Of a DNA stretch of 45,199 bases, positions 19,079 through 28,676 are shown piece after piece. The translations under genes were made by a program, and so were the position numbers. The stretch comes from Vicingaceae bacterium. Lineage in GTDB: Bacteria > Bacteroidota > Bacteroidia > Flavobacteriales_E > Vicingaceae. Every line of letters begins with the position of its first letter. Position 1 is the stretch's first letter. A model generated the notes under the pieces. It did not search any database. It worked only from the letters and a program-made list of their open reading frames with translations, and was not told the origin of the DNA. The stretch lies in assembly GCA_029210015.1 (NCBI GenBank), contig JARGOE010000008.1:1-45199 (forward strand), given 5' to 3'.

Positions 19079-19978
19079 TTGAATTTATTGAGTTCTAAAA
19101 AACAAAATATACTAAACACATTTCGAAATATCTGGAAGATTCGTTTTTTAGAAAATCTATTAGTTAAAATGACTTCTGGAAAAACTTATGGCACTTTTAT
19201 TACAAAGTTTCCTCCGAATCATTATCAATATAAAAAAGAAACCATTAGACAAGTTAGTAGAAACGGAATAAACTTTTCTTTAGACATATCAGATATAATG
19301 GCTTGGTATATTTATTTTGATTTTAAAGAACCTGCTAAAGAAAAACTATACTCATTAATAAAAAATTCAAACACTGTTATTGATATTGGTGCCAATATTG
19401 GAGAAACAAGTTTAAACTTTGCAAAGTTGGTTGGCGATAAAGGTAAAATATATTCTTTTGAACCAGATCCAATTAATTACAAATCTTTAGAGTACAACTT
19501 AAGTCTTAATAATTTCAAAAACATCTCACTAAACAATTTAGGACTAGGCAATCAAGCTGGCACTTTTAAAATACATACTTACGATAACAATAATAAAGGC
19601 ATGAACAGAATAGTAAGTAATAATAGTGAGGTTGAGAATTATAGAGAAATATCTGTCACCACACTTAATGATTATGTAAAAAAACAAAGCATTAATAAGA
19701 TAGATGTTATTAAAATTGATGTTGAAGGTTTTGAACTTAACGTTTTAAAAGGTGCTAAAGATGTTTTAAAACAATTCTCTCCTGACCTATTTATCGAACT
19801 AGATGAATCTAATCTAATTGAGCAAGGTTCAAGTGCCATAGAACTTATAGCCTTATTATCAGAATTTAATTACAACATTGTAAATGCTGATAATAATAAT
19901 CTTGTAACAATTAATGACAACTTTGACTCTTGCCATTATGATATTATAGCCACAAAAAATAGTTCTAAAAATGTTTAA
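19079..19978 (+). CDS. FkbM family methyltransferase
   Basis: TVIDIGANIGETSLNFAKLVGDKGKIYSFEPDPINYKSLEYNL...NKIDVIKIDVEGFELNVLKGAKDVL. Start is TTG. Confidence 0.88.
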   Translation: MNLLSSKKQNILNTFRNIWKIRFLENLLVKMTSGKTYGTFITKFPPNHYQYKKETIRQVSRNGINFSLDISDIMAWYIYFDFKEPAKEKLYSLIKNSNTVIDIGANIGETSLNFAKLVGDKGKIYSFEPDPINYKSLEYNLSLNNFKNISLNNLGLGNQAGTFKIHTYDNNNKGMNRIVSNNSEVENYREISVTTLNDYVKKQSINKIDVIKIDVEGFELNVLKGAKDVLKQFSPDLFIELDESNLIEQGSSAIELIALLSEFNYNIVNADNNNLVTINDNFDSCHYDIIATKNSSKNV

Positions 19979-21050
19979 ACTAAAAGAACAGGCTATATTA
20001 ATAATTTCAAACGAACCATGGGGAGATATCTGGTATTCCAAACATAATTGGGCTTACGAATTATCAAAATCAAATCAAGTATTTTTTATTAACGCACCAA
20101 AGCGATGGTCTTTTAAAGATTTGTTTTGTAAAAAACTAACCGTAAATGATTACTCTGAGTCGTTAAAAATTATTGACTATAACAATAAAGTGCCTTTTAC
20201 AAGGTTTGAATTTTTATACAATTTAAATGAACGTATTGTTACCAAGTTAATTAACAAATATTTAAAAAGTAAAGGGATTAAAAAGACCGTATTTTGGTCA
20301 TTTGATCCATATAGATTCCCAAATCCAAAGCTTTTAAATGCAGCAAAATCTATCTTTTTTAGAGTTGATAAATTTTTACTTCTAAAAAGAGAAAGGAAAC
20401 TTTTAGAAAATGTAGATGGTTTAGTGGTAACAGCAGAAGTACTTCTTCAAGGTACTTTTTCTAAAAAACATCTAATTTTATCTCATGGCATATCTGAAGA
20501 TGAGTTTAAACCAACAATAAATAATATAAAATATAATGAAGGCTTTTTAATTTACGTTGGCAACATCGACTATAGAATGGATGTTAAATTGTTGAAAAAA
20601 TTACTTATAGCTTTTCCTGAACAAGATTTCTTATTTATTGGGAAACTAGTAGATACAGACAACGAAACATTTCAAGAAATTTTCTTCGAAAAAAAGTACC
20701 CTAATTTAATATTACATGGAATTGAACATTTTAAAAATTTAAAAAATTACATCTATAAATCTAAAGCATGTTTAGCTCCAATGGATATTAGTATTGATGG
20801 AAATGAAATACACCACCACAAATCCCTACAATACTTAGCAATGGGCAAGCCTATTATTTCCCCTATATTTAACGACTCTATTAATAATGATGAAATGATT
20901 TTGGGATATAAAAATAGTGATGAAGCAATTGATAGAATTAAAAACCTAGAATGCACTGAAACCAATGAAAAAGTTAAAAATCGTATAGATTATTCTAAAC
21001 AATTTTTGTATGCTAATTTAATCAAAGAAGTAGAACATTTTTTAAATTAA
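19971..21050 (+). CDS. Glycosyltransferase (GT4-like)
   Basis: FLIYVGNIDYRMDVKLLKKLLIAFPEQDFLFIGKL...CLAPMDISIDGNEIHHHKSLQYLAMGKPIISP; GT-B C-terminal domain pattern. Confidence 0.8.
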   Translation: MFKLKEQAILIISNEPWGDIWYSKHNWAYELSKSNQVFFINAPKRWSFKDLFCKKLTVNDYSESLKIIDYNNKVPFTRFEFLYNLNERIVTKLINKYLKSKGIKKTVFWSFDPYRFPNPKLLNAAKSIFFRVDKFLLLKRERKLLENVDGLVVTAEVLLQGTFSKKHLILSHGISEDEFKPTINNIKYNEGFLIYVGNIDYRMDVKLLKKLLIAFPEQDFLFIGKLVDTDNETFQEIFFEKKYPNLILHGIEHFKNLKNYIYKSKACLAPMDISIDGNEIHHHKSLQYLAMGKPIISPIFNDSINNDEMILGYKNSDEAIDRIKNLECTETNEKVKNRIDYSKQFLYANLIKEVEHFLN

Positions 21051-21058
21051 ATATTGTG

Positions 21059-21952
21059 ATGGATTATAGTTGTAGAATATGTGTAAATAATTCTTTGACA
21101 AAAAGTACTTACCCTGATGCTTTATTTAATGGTAAAACATTCCAATATTTAAAATGTAGTAATTGTTCTTCTTACAATGTTTACCCTAATCCAACTGCTG
21201 AGGATTTTAGCAAAATGTACGGAGAAGAGGATCATTATTATTTAAAAAATGTTAAGAATAAACTAACCTATGATTTCAATTTTTCATTCGGAGATCATCA
21301 AGGTTATCAAATACAATTTTTAAAGCAAATTGAGCATAAATTAAAGGGTAAAACATTATTAGATTATGCCTGTGGAAGTGGTTTTTACATGCAATATGCT
21401 CAAAATTTAGGAGCTAAAGTTGTTGGTGTTGAATTTGATAAAACTTTTGTAAATCTATTAAAAGATAAAACAGAATTTGAGCTTTATACATTGGATGAAT
21501 TAATTGACAAGTACAAAAATCAAACGTTTGATTACATACACTTAGGCCATGTATTAGAACACCTAACCAATCCAATAGAAATAATGGAAACTTTAAAGCA
21601 ATTTACTAACAATGAAACTACTTTTTTAATCGATGGGCCTTTAGATAGAAACCAATGTTTACATAGATGGATTGTTGATTTTGGATCAAAATTAAAAGGC
21701 AAAAAAAATAGAGAAGCAGCACCCCAACACCTTACCCTTACAACTCACAAATCTCAATTATTATTTTTTGATAATCTAGGACTAAAAAAAGAAAAATATA
21801 TTATTACCGAAACCCATTTTCCATTACCATCAAAGCTTGAACCTTCAATAGGAAAGGTTATTAATTTTTTCATTGCTACCACCTCTATTTTGCTTTCTAA
21901 ATTAATCCCTAAATTTGGTAATATTTTTCACTTTAGAGGAAAATTAAAGTGA
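21059..21952 (+). CDS. Class I SAM methyltransferase with N-terminal zinc-binding CxxC...CxxC module
   Basis: MDYSCRICVNN...LKCSNCSSYNVYPNP; TLLDYACGSGFYMQYAQNLGAKVVGVEF; FDYIHLGHVLEHLTNPIEIM. Confidence 0.85.
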   Translation: MDYSCRICVNNSLTKSTYPDALFNGKTFQYLKCSNCSSYNVYPNPTAEDFSKMYGEEDHYYLKNVKNKLTYDFNFSFGDHQGYQIQFLKQIEHKLKGKTLLDYACGSGFYMQYAQNLGAKVVGVEFDKTFVNLLKDKTEFELYTLDELIDKYKNQTFDYIHLGHVLEHLTNPIEIMETLKQFTNNETTFLIDGPLDRNQCLHRWIVDFGSKLKGKKNREAAPQHLTLTTHKSQLLFFDNLGLKKEKYIITETHFPLPSKLEPSIGKVINFFIATTSILLSKLIPKFGNIFHFRGKLK

Positions 21953-21959
21953 CTAAATT

Positions 21960-23084
21960 ATGAGTGATGGAATAACACATATCGTTGAAGTAATGGCTGA
22001 TCCCCATAGCGTTACCTACTTTAATCTTTTTGCTGAATATTCTAAAAAGCATCCAAATATTAAACTATCCTTCATCTCTTTAAACGATACAGAACCTCCT
22101 GTTCTTAAAGATATGAAAGAAAGAGGCTGCGATGCTTATTGGGTAAAATTTGACAATACTAAAAGAGCTAAAAGTTGGGTAAGCGCCTACTTTCAACTAA
22201 AAAAGATTTTTAAAAGAATTAAACCTGATGTAGTACATTCTCATCTTTTTGATGATGGAGTTCCAACTATGATTGCTGCTAAACATGCTGGAGTAAAAAA
22301 AAGAATACACACTAAACAAAGCACTACATTTAACTGGTTTTATGCCCCTAAAGCTGTTAAGCTAGATAGGTTTATAAACCGTTCAGCTACAGATTTAATA
22401 GCTGTATCTAATGAAGCTAAAAACTTTATTATTGAAAAAGAAAAAGCAGACCCATCTAAACTTCATTTAATTCATCATGGGATTTCATTTGATACTATCC
22501 AAAAAGTAGACAAAAAAGAAATAAATGACTTTAAAGCAAAATTTAATCTTGAAGGAAAAAGGATAATTGGTACTGTTAGTCGTTACATTAAGTGGAAGGG
22601 GTATATAGAATTTATTGAAGCTGCTAGCTTAATAAAAGATAAATATCCTGATGTTGTTTTTTTAGGAGTTGGTAGTGGTTCTCAGGAAGATGAACTTAAA
22701 CAATTAATTAAAGATAAAGGGTTGGAGCAACAATTCATACTAACCGGTTGGATTGAAAAAAAATATATTCCAGCAGTATTTCAATCATTCGATATTTACT
22801 TACATGCTGCATATATGGAACCTTTTGGTTTTGTAATACCTGAGGCAATGATAAATAAAGTTCCGATTGTTACAACACCTACAGGATCTGCTGCTGATGG
22901 ACTTACACATATGGAAAGTGCTTACATTGCACCTTACAATAATATTGAAGAACTTGCTAAAGGAATGGAGTATTTTTTAAATAATGATGGAAATTCTTTT
23001 ACAGAGAAAGCATACCAATCTGCTATAGATAATTTTAGTATTGAACGTATGTGGAATGATCACCTAACCTTGTATCTAAAATAA
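21960..23084 (+). CDS. Glycosyltransferase family 4
   Basis: KPDVVHSHLFDDGVPTMIAAKHAGVKKRIHTKQ; IIGTVSRYIKWKGYIEFIEAA; FDIYLHAAYMEPFGFVIPEAMINKVPIVTTPTGSAADG. Confidence 0.93.
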   Translation: MSDGITHIVEVMADPHSVTYFNLFAEYSKKHPNIKLSFISLNDTEPPVLKDMKERGCDAYWVKFDNTKRAKSWVSAYFQLKKIFKRIKPDVVHSHLFDDGVPTMIAAKHAGVKKRIHTKQSTTFNWFYAPKAVKLDRFINRSATDLIAVSNEAKNFIIEKEKADPSKLHLIHHGISFDTIQKVDKKEINDFKAKFNLEGKRIIGTVSRYIKWKGYIEFIEAASLIKDKYPDVVFLGVGSGSQEDELKQLIKDKGLEQQFILTGWIEKKYIPAVFQSFDIYLHAAYMEPFGFVIPEAMINKVPIVTTPTGSAADGLTHMESAYIAPYNNIEELAKGMEYFLNNDGNSFTEKAYQSAIDNFSIERMWNDHLTLYLK

Positions 23085-23085
23085 C

Positions 23086-23706
23086 ATGTTAAAGAATATA
23101 GTAATTATTGATTATGGTGCTGGCAATCACTTTTCTGTTCATAAAAAATTGAATCGTCTAGGATATAACGTTACAACCTCTAATGATTTTGAAACTATAA
23201 AAAATGCTGATAAGCTTGTTATGCCGGGTGTTGGACATTTTGGAAAAGCCATGGGAAATTTAAAACAGTTAAATTTAATCGATGTTTTAAATGAAGAAGT
23301 ACTTGAGAAAAAGAAACCTATTTTAGGTATATGTTTAGGCATGCAAATAATGGCAAACTCAAGCGAAGAAGGTAATGTAAAGGGATTAAATTGGTTTGAT
23401 GCAACAGTTGAAAAATTTAAAATCAATAATCAACTACTACATAAGGTACCACACACTGGTTGGAATCAAATTAATATAAATAAGGAATCTAAGCTTTTAA
23501 ATAACGTCCCAAACAATTCTGAATTTTATTTTGTCCATTCTTATTACTTTAAATGCAATAATCAATCAGATATATTGTGTGAAACACAATATGAATCTAA
23601 ATTTGTATCAGCAATTGAGAAAAACAATATATATGGCACTCAATTTCACCCAGAAAAAAGCCATAATATTGGTATGCAATTATTAAAGAATTTTATTGAA
23701 CTATAA
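23086..23706 (+). CDS. HisH-type glutamine amidotransferase subunit (acetamidino-modification paralog)
   Basis: VIIDYGAGNHFSVHKKL, KLVMPGVGHFGKAM, ILGICLGMQIMA (nucleophile Cys), YGTQFHPEKSH (His/Glu). Confidence 0.92.
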   Translation: MLKNIVIIDYGAGNHFSVHKKLNRLGYNVTTSNDFETIKNADKLVMPGVGHFGKAMGNLKQLNLIDVLNEEVLEKKKPILGICLGMQIMANSSEEGNVKGLNWFDATVEKFKINNQLLHKVPHTGWNQININKESKLLNNVPNNSEFYFVHSYYFKCNNQSDILCETQYESKFVSAIEKNNIYGTQFHPEKSHNIGMQLLKNFIEL

Positions 23707-24458
23707 TGTATCGTCCAAGAGTCATACCTGTATTATTATTGCAAAATAATGGATTGGTTAAATCTGTTAAATTTAAAAACAACACGTACATTGGTGACCC
23801 ACTTAACGCTGTTCGAATTTATAATGATTTAAAAGTTGATGAAATTGTATTACTTGATATTGATGCTACTAGAGAGAATAGAACTATTTCTATAGATTTA
23901 GTGAGAGAAATTGGTGAAGAAGCAAACATGCCTTTTTCTGTGGGAGGTGGTATTAAGGATATAGAAACAATCCAAAAAATAACTAGTGCTGGTGCTGAAA
24001 GGGTTATATTAAATAGTTTTGCTATAGAAAACCCCAGTTTTGTTAAACAAGCTGCTGAGAATTTTGGTTCATCTACCATATGTGTTTGTATAGATTATAA
24101 AAAAAAGTGGGGAAAAGAGAAGGTTTATATAAACGCAAGTAAAAAAAACACTGGAAAAGATGTTATTTCAACAGCATTAGAAATGCAGAACGCAGGTGCA
24201 GGAGAAGTCATCATTCAATCTATAGATAGAGATGGCTCTATGACTGGTTATGATTTAGAAATGATAAAAAAGGCTTCTGAAGCATTAACAATTCCTGTTG
24301 TTGCTTTAGGTGGGGCTGGCACTAAAGAAGATATTGAAAACGTATATAAATTTGGTTATGCAAACGGATTAGCTGCTGGCAGTTTTTTTGTTTTTAAAGG
24401 CACTCACAGAGGAGTTTTAATACAATACCCAGAAATAAAAAACTATAATTTTAGCTAA
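23706..24458 (+). CDS. HisF2/WbuZ-type protein (acetamidino sugar modification)
   Basis: MYRPRVIPVLLLQNNGLVKSVKFKN..., FSVGGGIKDIETIQKITSAGAERVILN, IIQSIDRDGSMTGYDLEMIKKAS, VVALGGAG. Start overlaps the hisH stop (TAATG). Confidence 0.92.
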   Translation: MYRPRVIPVLLLQNNGLVKSVKFKNNTYIGDPLNAVRIYNDLKVDEIVLLDIDATRENRTISIDLVREIGEEANMPFSVGGGIKDIETIQKITSAGAERVILNSFAIENPSFVKQAAENFGSSTICVCIDYKKKWGKEKVYINASKKNTGKDVISTALEMQNAGAGEVIIQSIDRDGSMTGYDLEMIKKASEALTIPVVALGGAGTKEDIENVYKFGYANGLAAGSFFVFKGTHRGVLIQYPEIKNYNFS

Positions 24459-25585
24459 TGACTGACAAAACTTATCAAATATGTAATCGTTGTGTTATGG
24501 ATACTTCAGATCCTGACATTTTGTTTGATGATAAGGGTAACTGTAATCATTGTGAAGATTTTTTAACTAGAATTAATTTACAAACATATATTCCAGGCAA
24601 ATCAGAAAAGCAGTTTGAACACATTGTTAACATAATTAAAGAAAAAGGTAAAAATCAAGCTTACGATTGTATTGTTGGTATTAGTGGAGGTGTAGATAGT
24701 TGTTATACAGCCCACCTTTGTAAAGAACATGGCCTTAGACCTTTACTTATTCATATGGATAATGGGTGGAACACTGAAATATCCGTAAAGAATGTAAAAA
24801 CGATGGTTGAGAAACTTGGCTTTGACTACGTAAGTTACGTACTAGATTGGCAAGAATTTAGGGAAATACAACTTGCATTTTTAAAATCATCAATTGTTGA
24901 TTTAGAAATGCCAACTGACATTGCTATTCCTGCATCTATTTACAAAACTGCAGTTAAACATAACATTAAATATATTTTGCCAGGAGGCAATTATACTGCC
25001 GAAGGTATTTTACCTTTACAAATGGGCTATCATGTTTATAAAGACATGAAATTGTACAGACATATCGTAAAAAAATATTCATCAGTAAAACTTAAAACAG
25101 TTCCTACTTTTGGGCTATTAAAAGAAATTTATTACAAATTTGGTAAAGGAATAAAAAAGGCATACCCCTTAAATTACATACCTTTTGATAAAGATAAAGC
25201 TCGTGAATTTTTGATACAAAACTATGGCTGGGAAAATTACGGTGGCAAACATCATGAATCAAAAATAACTGCATTTTGGCAATCTTATGTAATGCCTACC
25301 AAATTCAATATGGATTATCGTAGAACTACTTTTGCATCACAAATATGCTCAAAACAAATTAGTAGAGAAGAAGCAATAAAAGAACTGAAAAAATGCCCTT
25401 ACGATAAATCTAAAATTGATGATGATAAAAAATATATTGCTAAAAAATTTGGAATCTCATTAGATGAATTAGAAAAATATCTTGCCTTACCACCTAAAAC
25501 TTACGTTGATTTTCCTAACAACAAAAGTTTAATTAGCTTTGTTTACAAGACGTATAACAAACTGTTCCCCAACAAGAGGATTTAA
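24458..25585 (+). CDS. N-acetyl sugar amidotransferase (WbpG-like, PP-loop ATP pyrophosphatase)
   Basis: ICNRCVMDTSDPDILFDDKGNCNHC, YDCIVGISGGVDSCYTAHLCKEHGLRPLLIHMDNGWN. Confidence 0.93.
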   Translation: MTDKTYQICNRCVMDTSDPDILFDDKGNCNHCEDFLTRINLQTYIPGKSEKQFEHIVNIIKEKGKNQAYDCIVGISGGVDSCYTAHLCKEHGLRPLLIHMDNGWNTEISVKNVKTMVEKLGFDYVSYVLDWQEFREIQLAFLKSSIVDLEMPTDIAIPASIYKTAVKHNIKYILPGGNYTAEGILPLQMGYHVYKDMKLYRHIVKKYSSVKLKTVPTFGLLKEIYYKFGKGIKKAYPLNYIPFDKDKAREFLIQNYGWENYGGKHHESKITAFWQSYVMPTKFNMDYRRTTFASQICSKQISREEAIKELKKCPYDKSKIDDDKKYIAKKFGISLDELEKYLALPPKTYVDFPNNKSLISFVYKTYNKLFPNKRI

Positions 25586-26455
25586 ATGAAAAACACCAAC
25601 CTAGTTTCTGTAATTATTCCAGTATATAATGCTGAAAATTATATTGAAGAAACTGTGTTGTCTGTATTAAATCAAACGCATGAGGAAATCGAACTAATTA
25701 TTGTTAATGATGGTAGTAAAGACAATACTCTTGCAAAGTTAAATCAGCTTAAAGAAAAAAAATCTAGAATAACCATAATTGACAAACCAAACTCTGGAGT
25801 TTGTGATTCTAGAAATATGGGAACAGAAAATGCAACGGGAAAGTTTATCACTTTTTTAGATGCTGATGATGTATGGGAGCCAACATTTATAGAGGATTGT
25901 TTAAATGTATTTAATACTGATTTAAGTATAAAAGCTGTTTATTGTAGAGTTCAATTAATCAATGAAAAATCTGATAAACTTGAAGAATTTATTGAAGCTA
26001 AAACCATCGAATCTGCAACAGATGTATTAGAGTGGAAAAGAGATTATGTAGCATCTATGGGCTGTACAATTTATTATACAGAAGTTGCGAAAAAAGCTGG
26101 AAAATTTGACCCTAGATTGAGTACAGCTGCAGATCAAGACTTTCATTTAAGAGTAGCCTCAATTACTCCTATCGTTGGCCTTGATAGAGTATTATTTTAT
26201 TATAGAATTCATGAAAACAATATGCATTCTAACATTAGTGTAATGGAGAAAGATCATATTCTTGTTTTTAAAAAAGCAGAGAAAATGAACTTGTACCCTT
26301 CATTTTGGTTTAAGCAAAAGTGCTTTTCCAAATTATATTTAACTCTTGCAGGTAGTTGGTGGAAAAATGGTAATAATAAAGCTAGAGGACTTTATTTTAT
26401 CTTAAGATCATTTTTTTGTTATCCACCAACAATTCTTAAAAGAATAGTTAAATGA
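25586..26455 (+). CDS. Glycosyltransferase family 2
   Basis: VSVIIPVYNAENYIEETVLSVLNQTHEEIELIIVNDGSKDNTL...GKFITFLDADDVWEPTFIE. Confidence 0.96.
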   Translation: MKNTNLVSVIIPVYNAENYIEETVLSVLNQTHEEIELIIVNDGSKDNTLAKLNQLKEKKSRITIIDKPNSGVCDSRNMGTENATGKFITFLDADDVWEPTFIEDCLNVFNTDLSIKAVYCRVQLINEKSDKLEEFIEAKTIESATDVLEWKRDYVASMGCTIYYTEVAKKAGKFDPRLSTAADQDFHLRVASITPIVGLDRVLFYYRIHENNMHSNISVMEKDHILVFKKAEKMNLYPSFWFKQKCFSKLYLTLAGSWWKNGNNKARGLYFILRSFFCYPPTILKRIVK

Positions 26456-27657
26456 ATGTTATAGTAGTTACATATTGGAGCTACAAAGATGCGTTAATCC
26501 AAACCTATACTTTACCTTATGTAAAGATTATTCAGAACAACATAAATTCTGGAAGAGTATATTTAGTAACAATAGAAAACCCATTTCATCAAATGAATGA
26601 TACTGAATGGGAAAATGAATGCAAAAAACTTCAAAACGAAAATATTGAGTTAATAAGGTTTAAGTATGATCATTTTGGTATAAAGATGATTTTTAGGTTT
26701 TTTAGCATTATTCTTAATCTAATCAAATTGATTAAAAAAGAAAAAATATCAGTTATACACTGTTGGTGCTTAACTGCAGGAGCCTTAGGTTATTTATTAT
26801 CAATTTTCACTAAAAAACCATTAATAATAGATAGCTACGAACCACACGCAGAAGCAATGGTTGAAAATGGAACTTGGAAAAAATCTAGCTTAAAATTTAA
26901 ACTATTATTTTGGTTAGAAAAAAAGCAAAGTAAACGAGCCAAAACTGTTATTGCTTTAACTGAAGGAATGGCTAATTATGCCATAGAAAAATACAACACG
27001 ACCTTTAAAAATTACTATATAAAACCTGCCTTAGTTAACCTCACCAAATTTGATAGTAATCAAAAGTTATATGAAGCCAAACGAAAAGAAAAAGGAATTT
27101 CAAGCGAAATAGTTGGTTTATATGCTGGGAAATTTGGAGGAATTTATTTAAAGGAAGAAATATTTGATTTAATAAAAGTAGCTTCTGAGTATTGGAAAGG
27201 CAATTTCAAATTCTATATTCTTTCGAATATAGATAAAAAATTAGTTAATTCTTATTTACAGAAAAAGCAAATAGACAAAAGCTATATTGAAGTTATTTTT
27301 GTTGATTATCATGAAATTGAAAATTATTTCCATTTAGCAGATTTTGCTATTAACCCTGTAAAACCTGTTACTACAAAAAAATATTGCACATCAATTAAAG
27401 ATGGTGAATATTGGGCAGCTGGCTTGCCTGTAATTATTACAAAAAACATTTCTGATGACTCTGAAATAATTAATAATAACAATATCGGATATGTTTTAAA
27501 TGATCTATCAAGTGAAGAATATTTAGAGGCTTGTAAAAAAATAGATTCTTTAATTAGCAAGAATAAAGATGAATTAAGAAATAAAATCAAATCAATAGCT
27601 GAAAAATATAGAAGTTTTACTATTGCGGAGAATATTTATAAAGAAGTATATTCGTAA
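26452..27657 (+). CDS. Glycosyltransferase (GT-B fold, GT4-like)
   Basis: VIHCWCLTAGALGYLLSIF, LIIDSYEPHAEAMVENGTW, YFHLADFAINPVKPVTTKKYCTSIKDGEYWAAGLPVIIT. Confidence 0.82.
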   Translation: MNVIVVTYWSYKDALIQTYTLPYVKIIQNNINSGRVYLVTIENPFHQMNDTEWENECKKLQNENIELIRFKYDHFGIKMIFRFFSIILNLIKLIKKEKISVIHCWCLTAGALGYLLSIFTKKPLIIDSYEPHAEAMVENGTWKKSSLKFKLLFWLEKKQSKRAKTVIALTEGMANYAIEKYNTTFKNYYIKPALVNLTKFDSNQKLYEAKRKEKGISSEIVGLYAGKFGGIYLKEEIFDLIKVASEYWKGNFKFYILSNIDKKLVNSYLQKKQIDKSYIEVIFVDYHEIENYFHLADFAINPVKPVTTKKYCTSIKDGEYWAAGLPVIITKNISDDSEIINNNNIGYVLNDLSSEEYLEACKKIDSLISKNKDELRNKIKSIAEKYRSFTIAENIYKEVYS

Positions 27658-27683
27658 TCTGAATAATTATTAAATCAAAAAAT

Positions 27684-28673
27684 ATGGTTTCATTAGTTAC
27701 AGGAGGAGCAGGTTTTATTGGTGCACATGTTACCAATGAACTAATAAAATTAGGGCATAAAGTAGTAGTAGTTGATGACTTGAGCGGTGGTTTTGAAGAT
27801 CATGTTAATGAAAAAGCAATATTTATTAAAGGTTCTGTAACCGACAATAAGTTGGTGAAAGAATTATTTAAAGAGTATAAGTTTAATTACGTTTACCATT
27901 TAGCTGCATATGCAGCTGAAGGTCTGAGTCATTTTATTCGTAGGTTTAATTATGATAATAATTTAATTGGAAGTATAAACCTTATAAACGAATCAATTAA
28001 ACATAAAATTGACCGTTTTGTTTTTACCTCTTCAATTGCGGTATATGGAGCACTTGAGCCTCCAATGAGAGAAGATATGCACCCACAACCTGAAGACCCT
28101 TATGGTGTAGCAAAATATGCTGTTGAACTTGATTTAAAAACTGCTCATGAAATGTTTGGTTTAAACTATACTATTTTTCGACCTCACAATGTTTATGGGG
28201 AGTACCAAAACATTGGGGATAAATATAGAAACGTGGTAGGAATATTTATGAATCAATTAATGCAAGGTAAATCTCTCTCAGTATTTGGAGACGGGCAGCA
28301 AACTAGAGCTTTTAGCTATATTGGAGATGTAGCTCCATACATTGCAAATTGTGTTAATATACCTGAAAGTAAAAATGAAATATTTAATATAGGAGCAGAT
28401 CAAGAATATACTGTTTTAGAATTAGCTGAAACCATACAAGAGTCGATGAGTATGAATCAAGAAATCATGTATTTAGATGCTAGAAATGAAGTACTTCACG
28501 CTCATGCTGATCATCAAAAAGCAAAAAATATTTTTAACATATCTGAGTTTACTTCATTAGAAGAAGGAATTATAAAAATGGCTAATTGGGCTGAAAAAGT
28601 TGGTTCAAGAAAAAGTTCTAAATTTGAGAACATAGAAATTACAGAGAAACTACCACCTTTTTGGTCAGAATAA
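27684..28673 (+). CDS. NAD-dependent epimerase/dehydratase (UDP-glucose 4-epimerase-like)
   Basis: VSLVTGGAGFIGAHVTNELIKLGHKVVVVDDLSGG, FTSSIAVYGA, DPYGVAKYAVELD (YxxxK), FRPHNVYGEYQNIGD. Confidence 0.92.
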   Translation: MVSLVTGGAGFIGAHVTNELIKLGHKVVVVDDLSGGFEDHVNEKAIFIKGSVTDNKLVKELFKEYKFNYVYHLAAYAAEGLSHFIRRFNYDNNLIGSINLINESIKHKIDRFVFTSSIAVYGALEPPMREDMHPQPEDPYGVAKYAVELDLKTAHEMFGLNYTIFRPHNVYGEYQNIGDKYRNVVGIFMNQLMQGKSLSVFGDGQQTRAFSYIGDVAPYIANCVNIPESKNEIFNIGADQEYTVLELAETIQESMSMNQEIMYLDARNEVLHAHADHQKAKNIFNISEFTSLEEGIIKMANWAEKVGSRKSSKFENIEITEKLPPFWSE

Positions 28674-28676
28674 TTT

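Noticed and set aside
23086-24458. HisH/HisF as part of a histidine biosynthesis operon
   Set aside because: No other his genes nearby, HisF Asp11 replaced by Leu, and the next gene is a WbpG-type amidotransferase; fits acetamidino modification instead.
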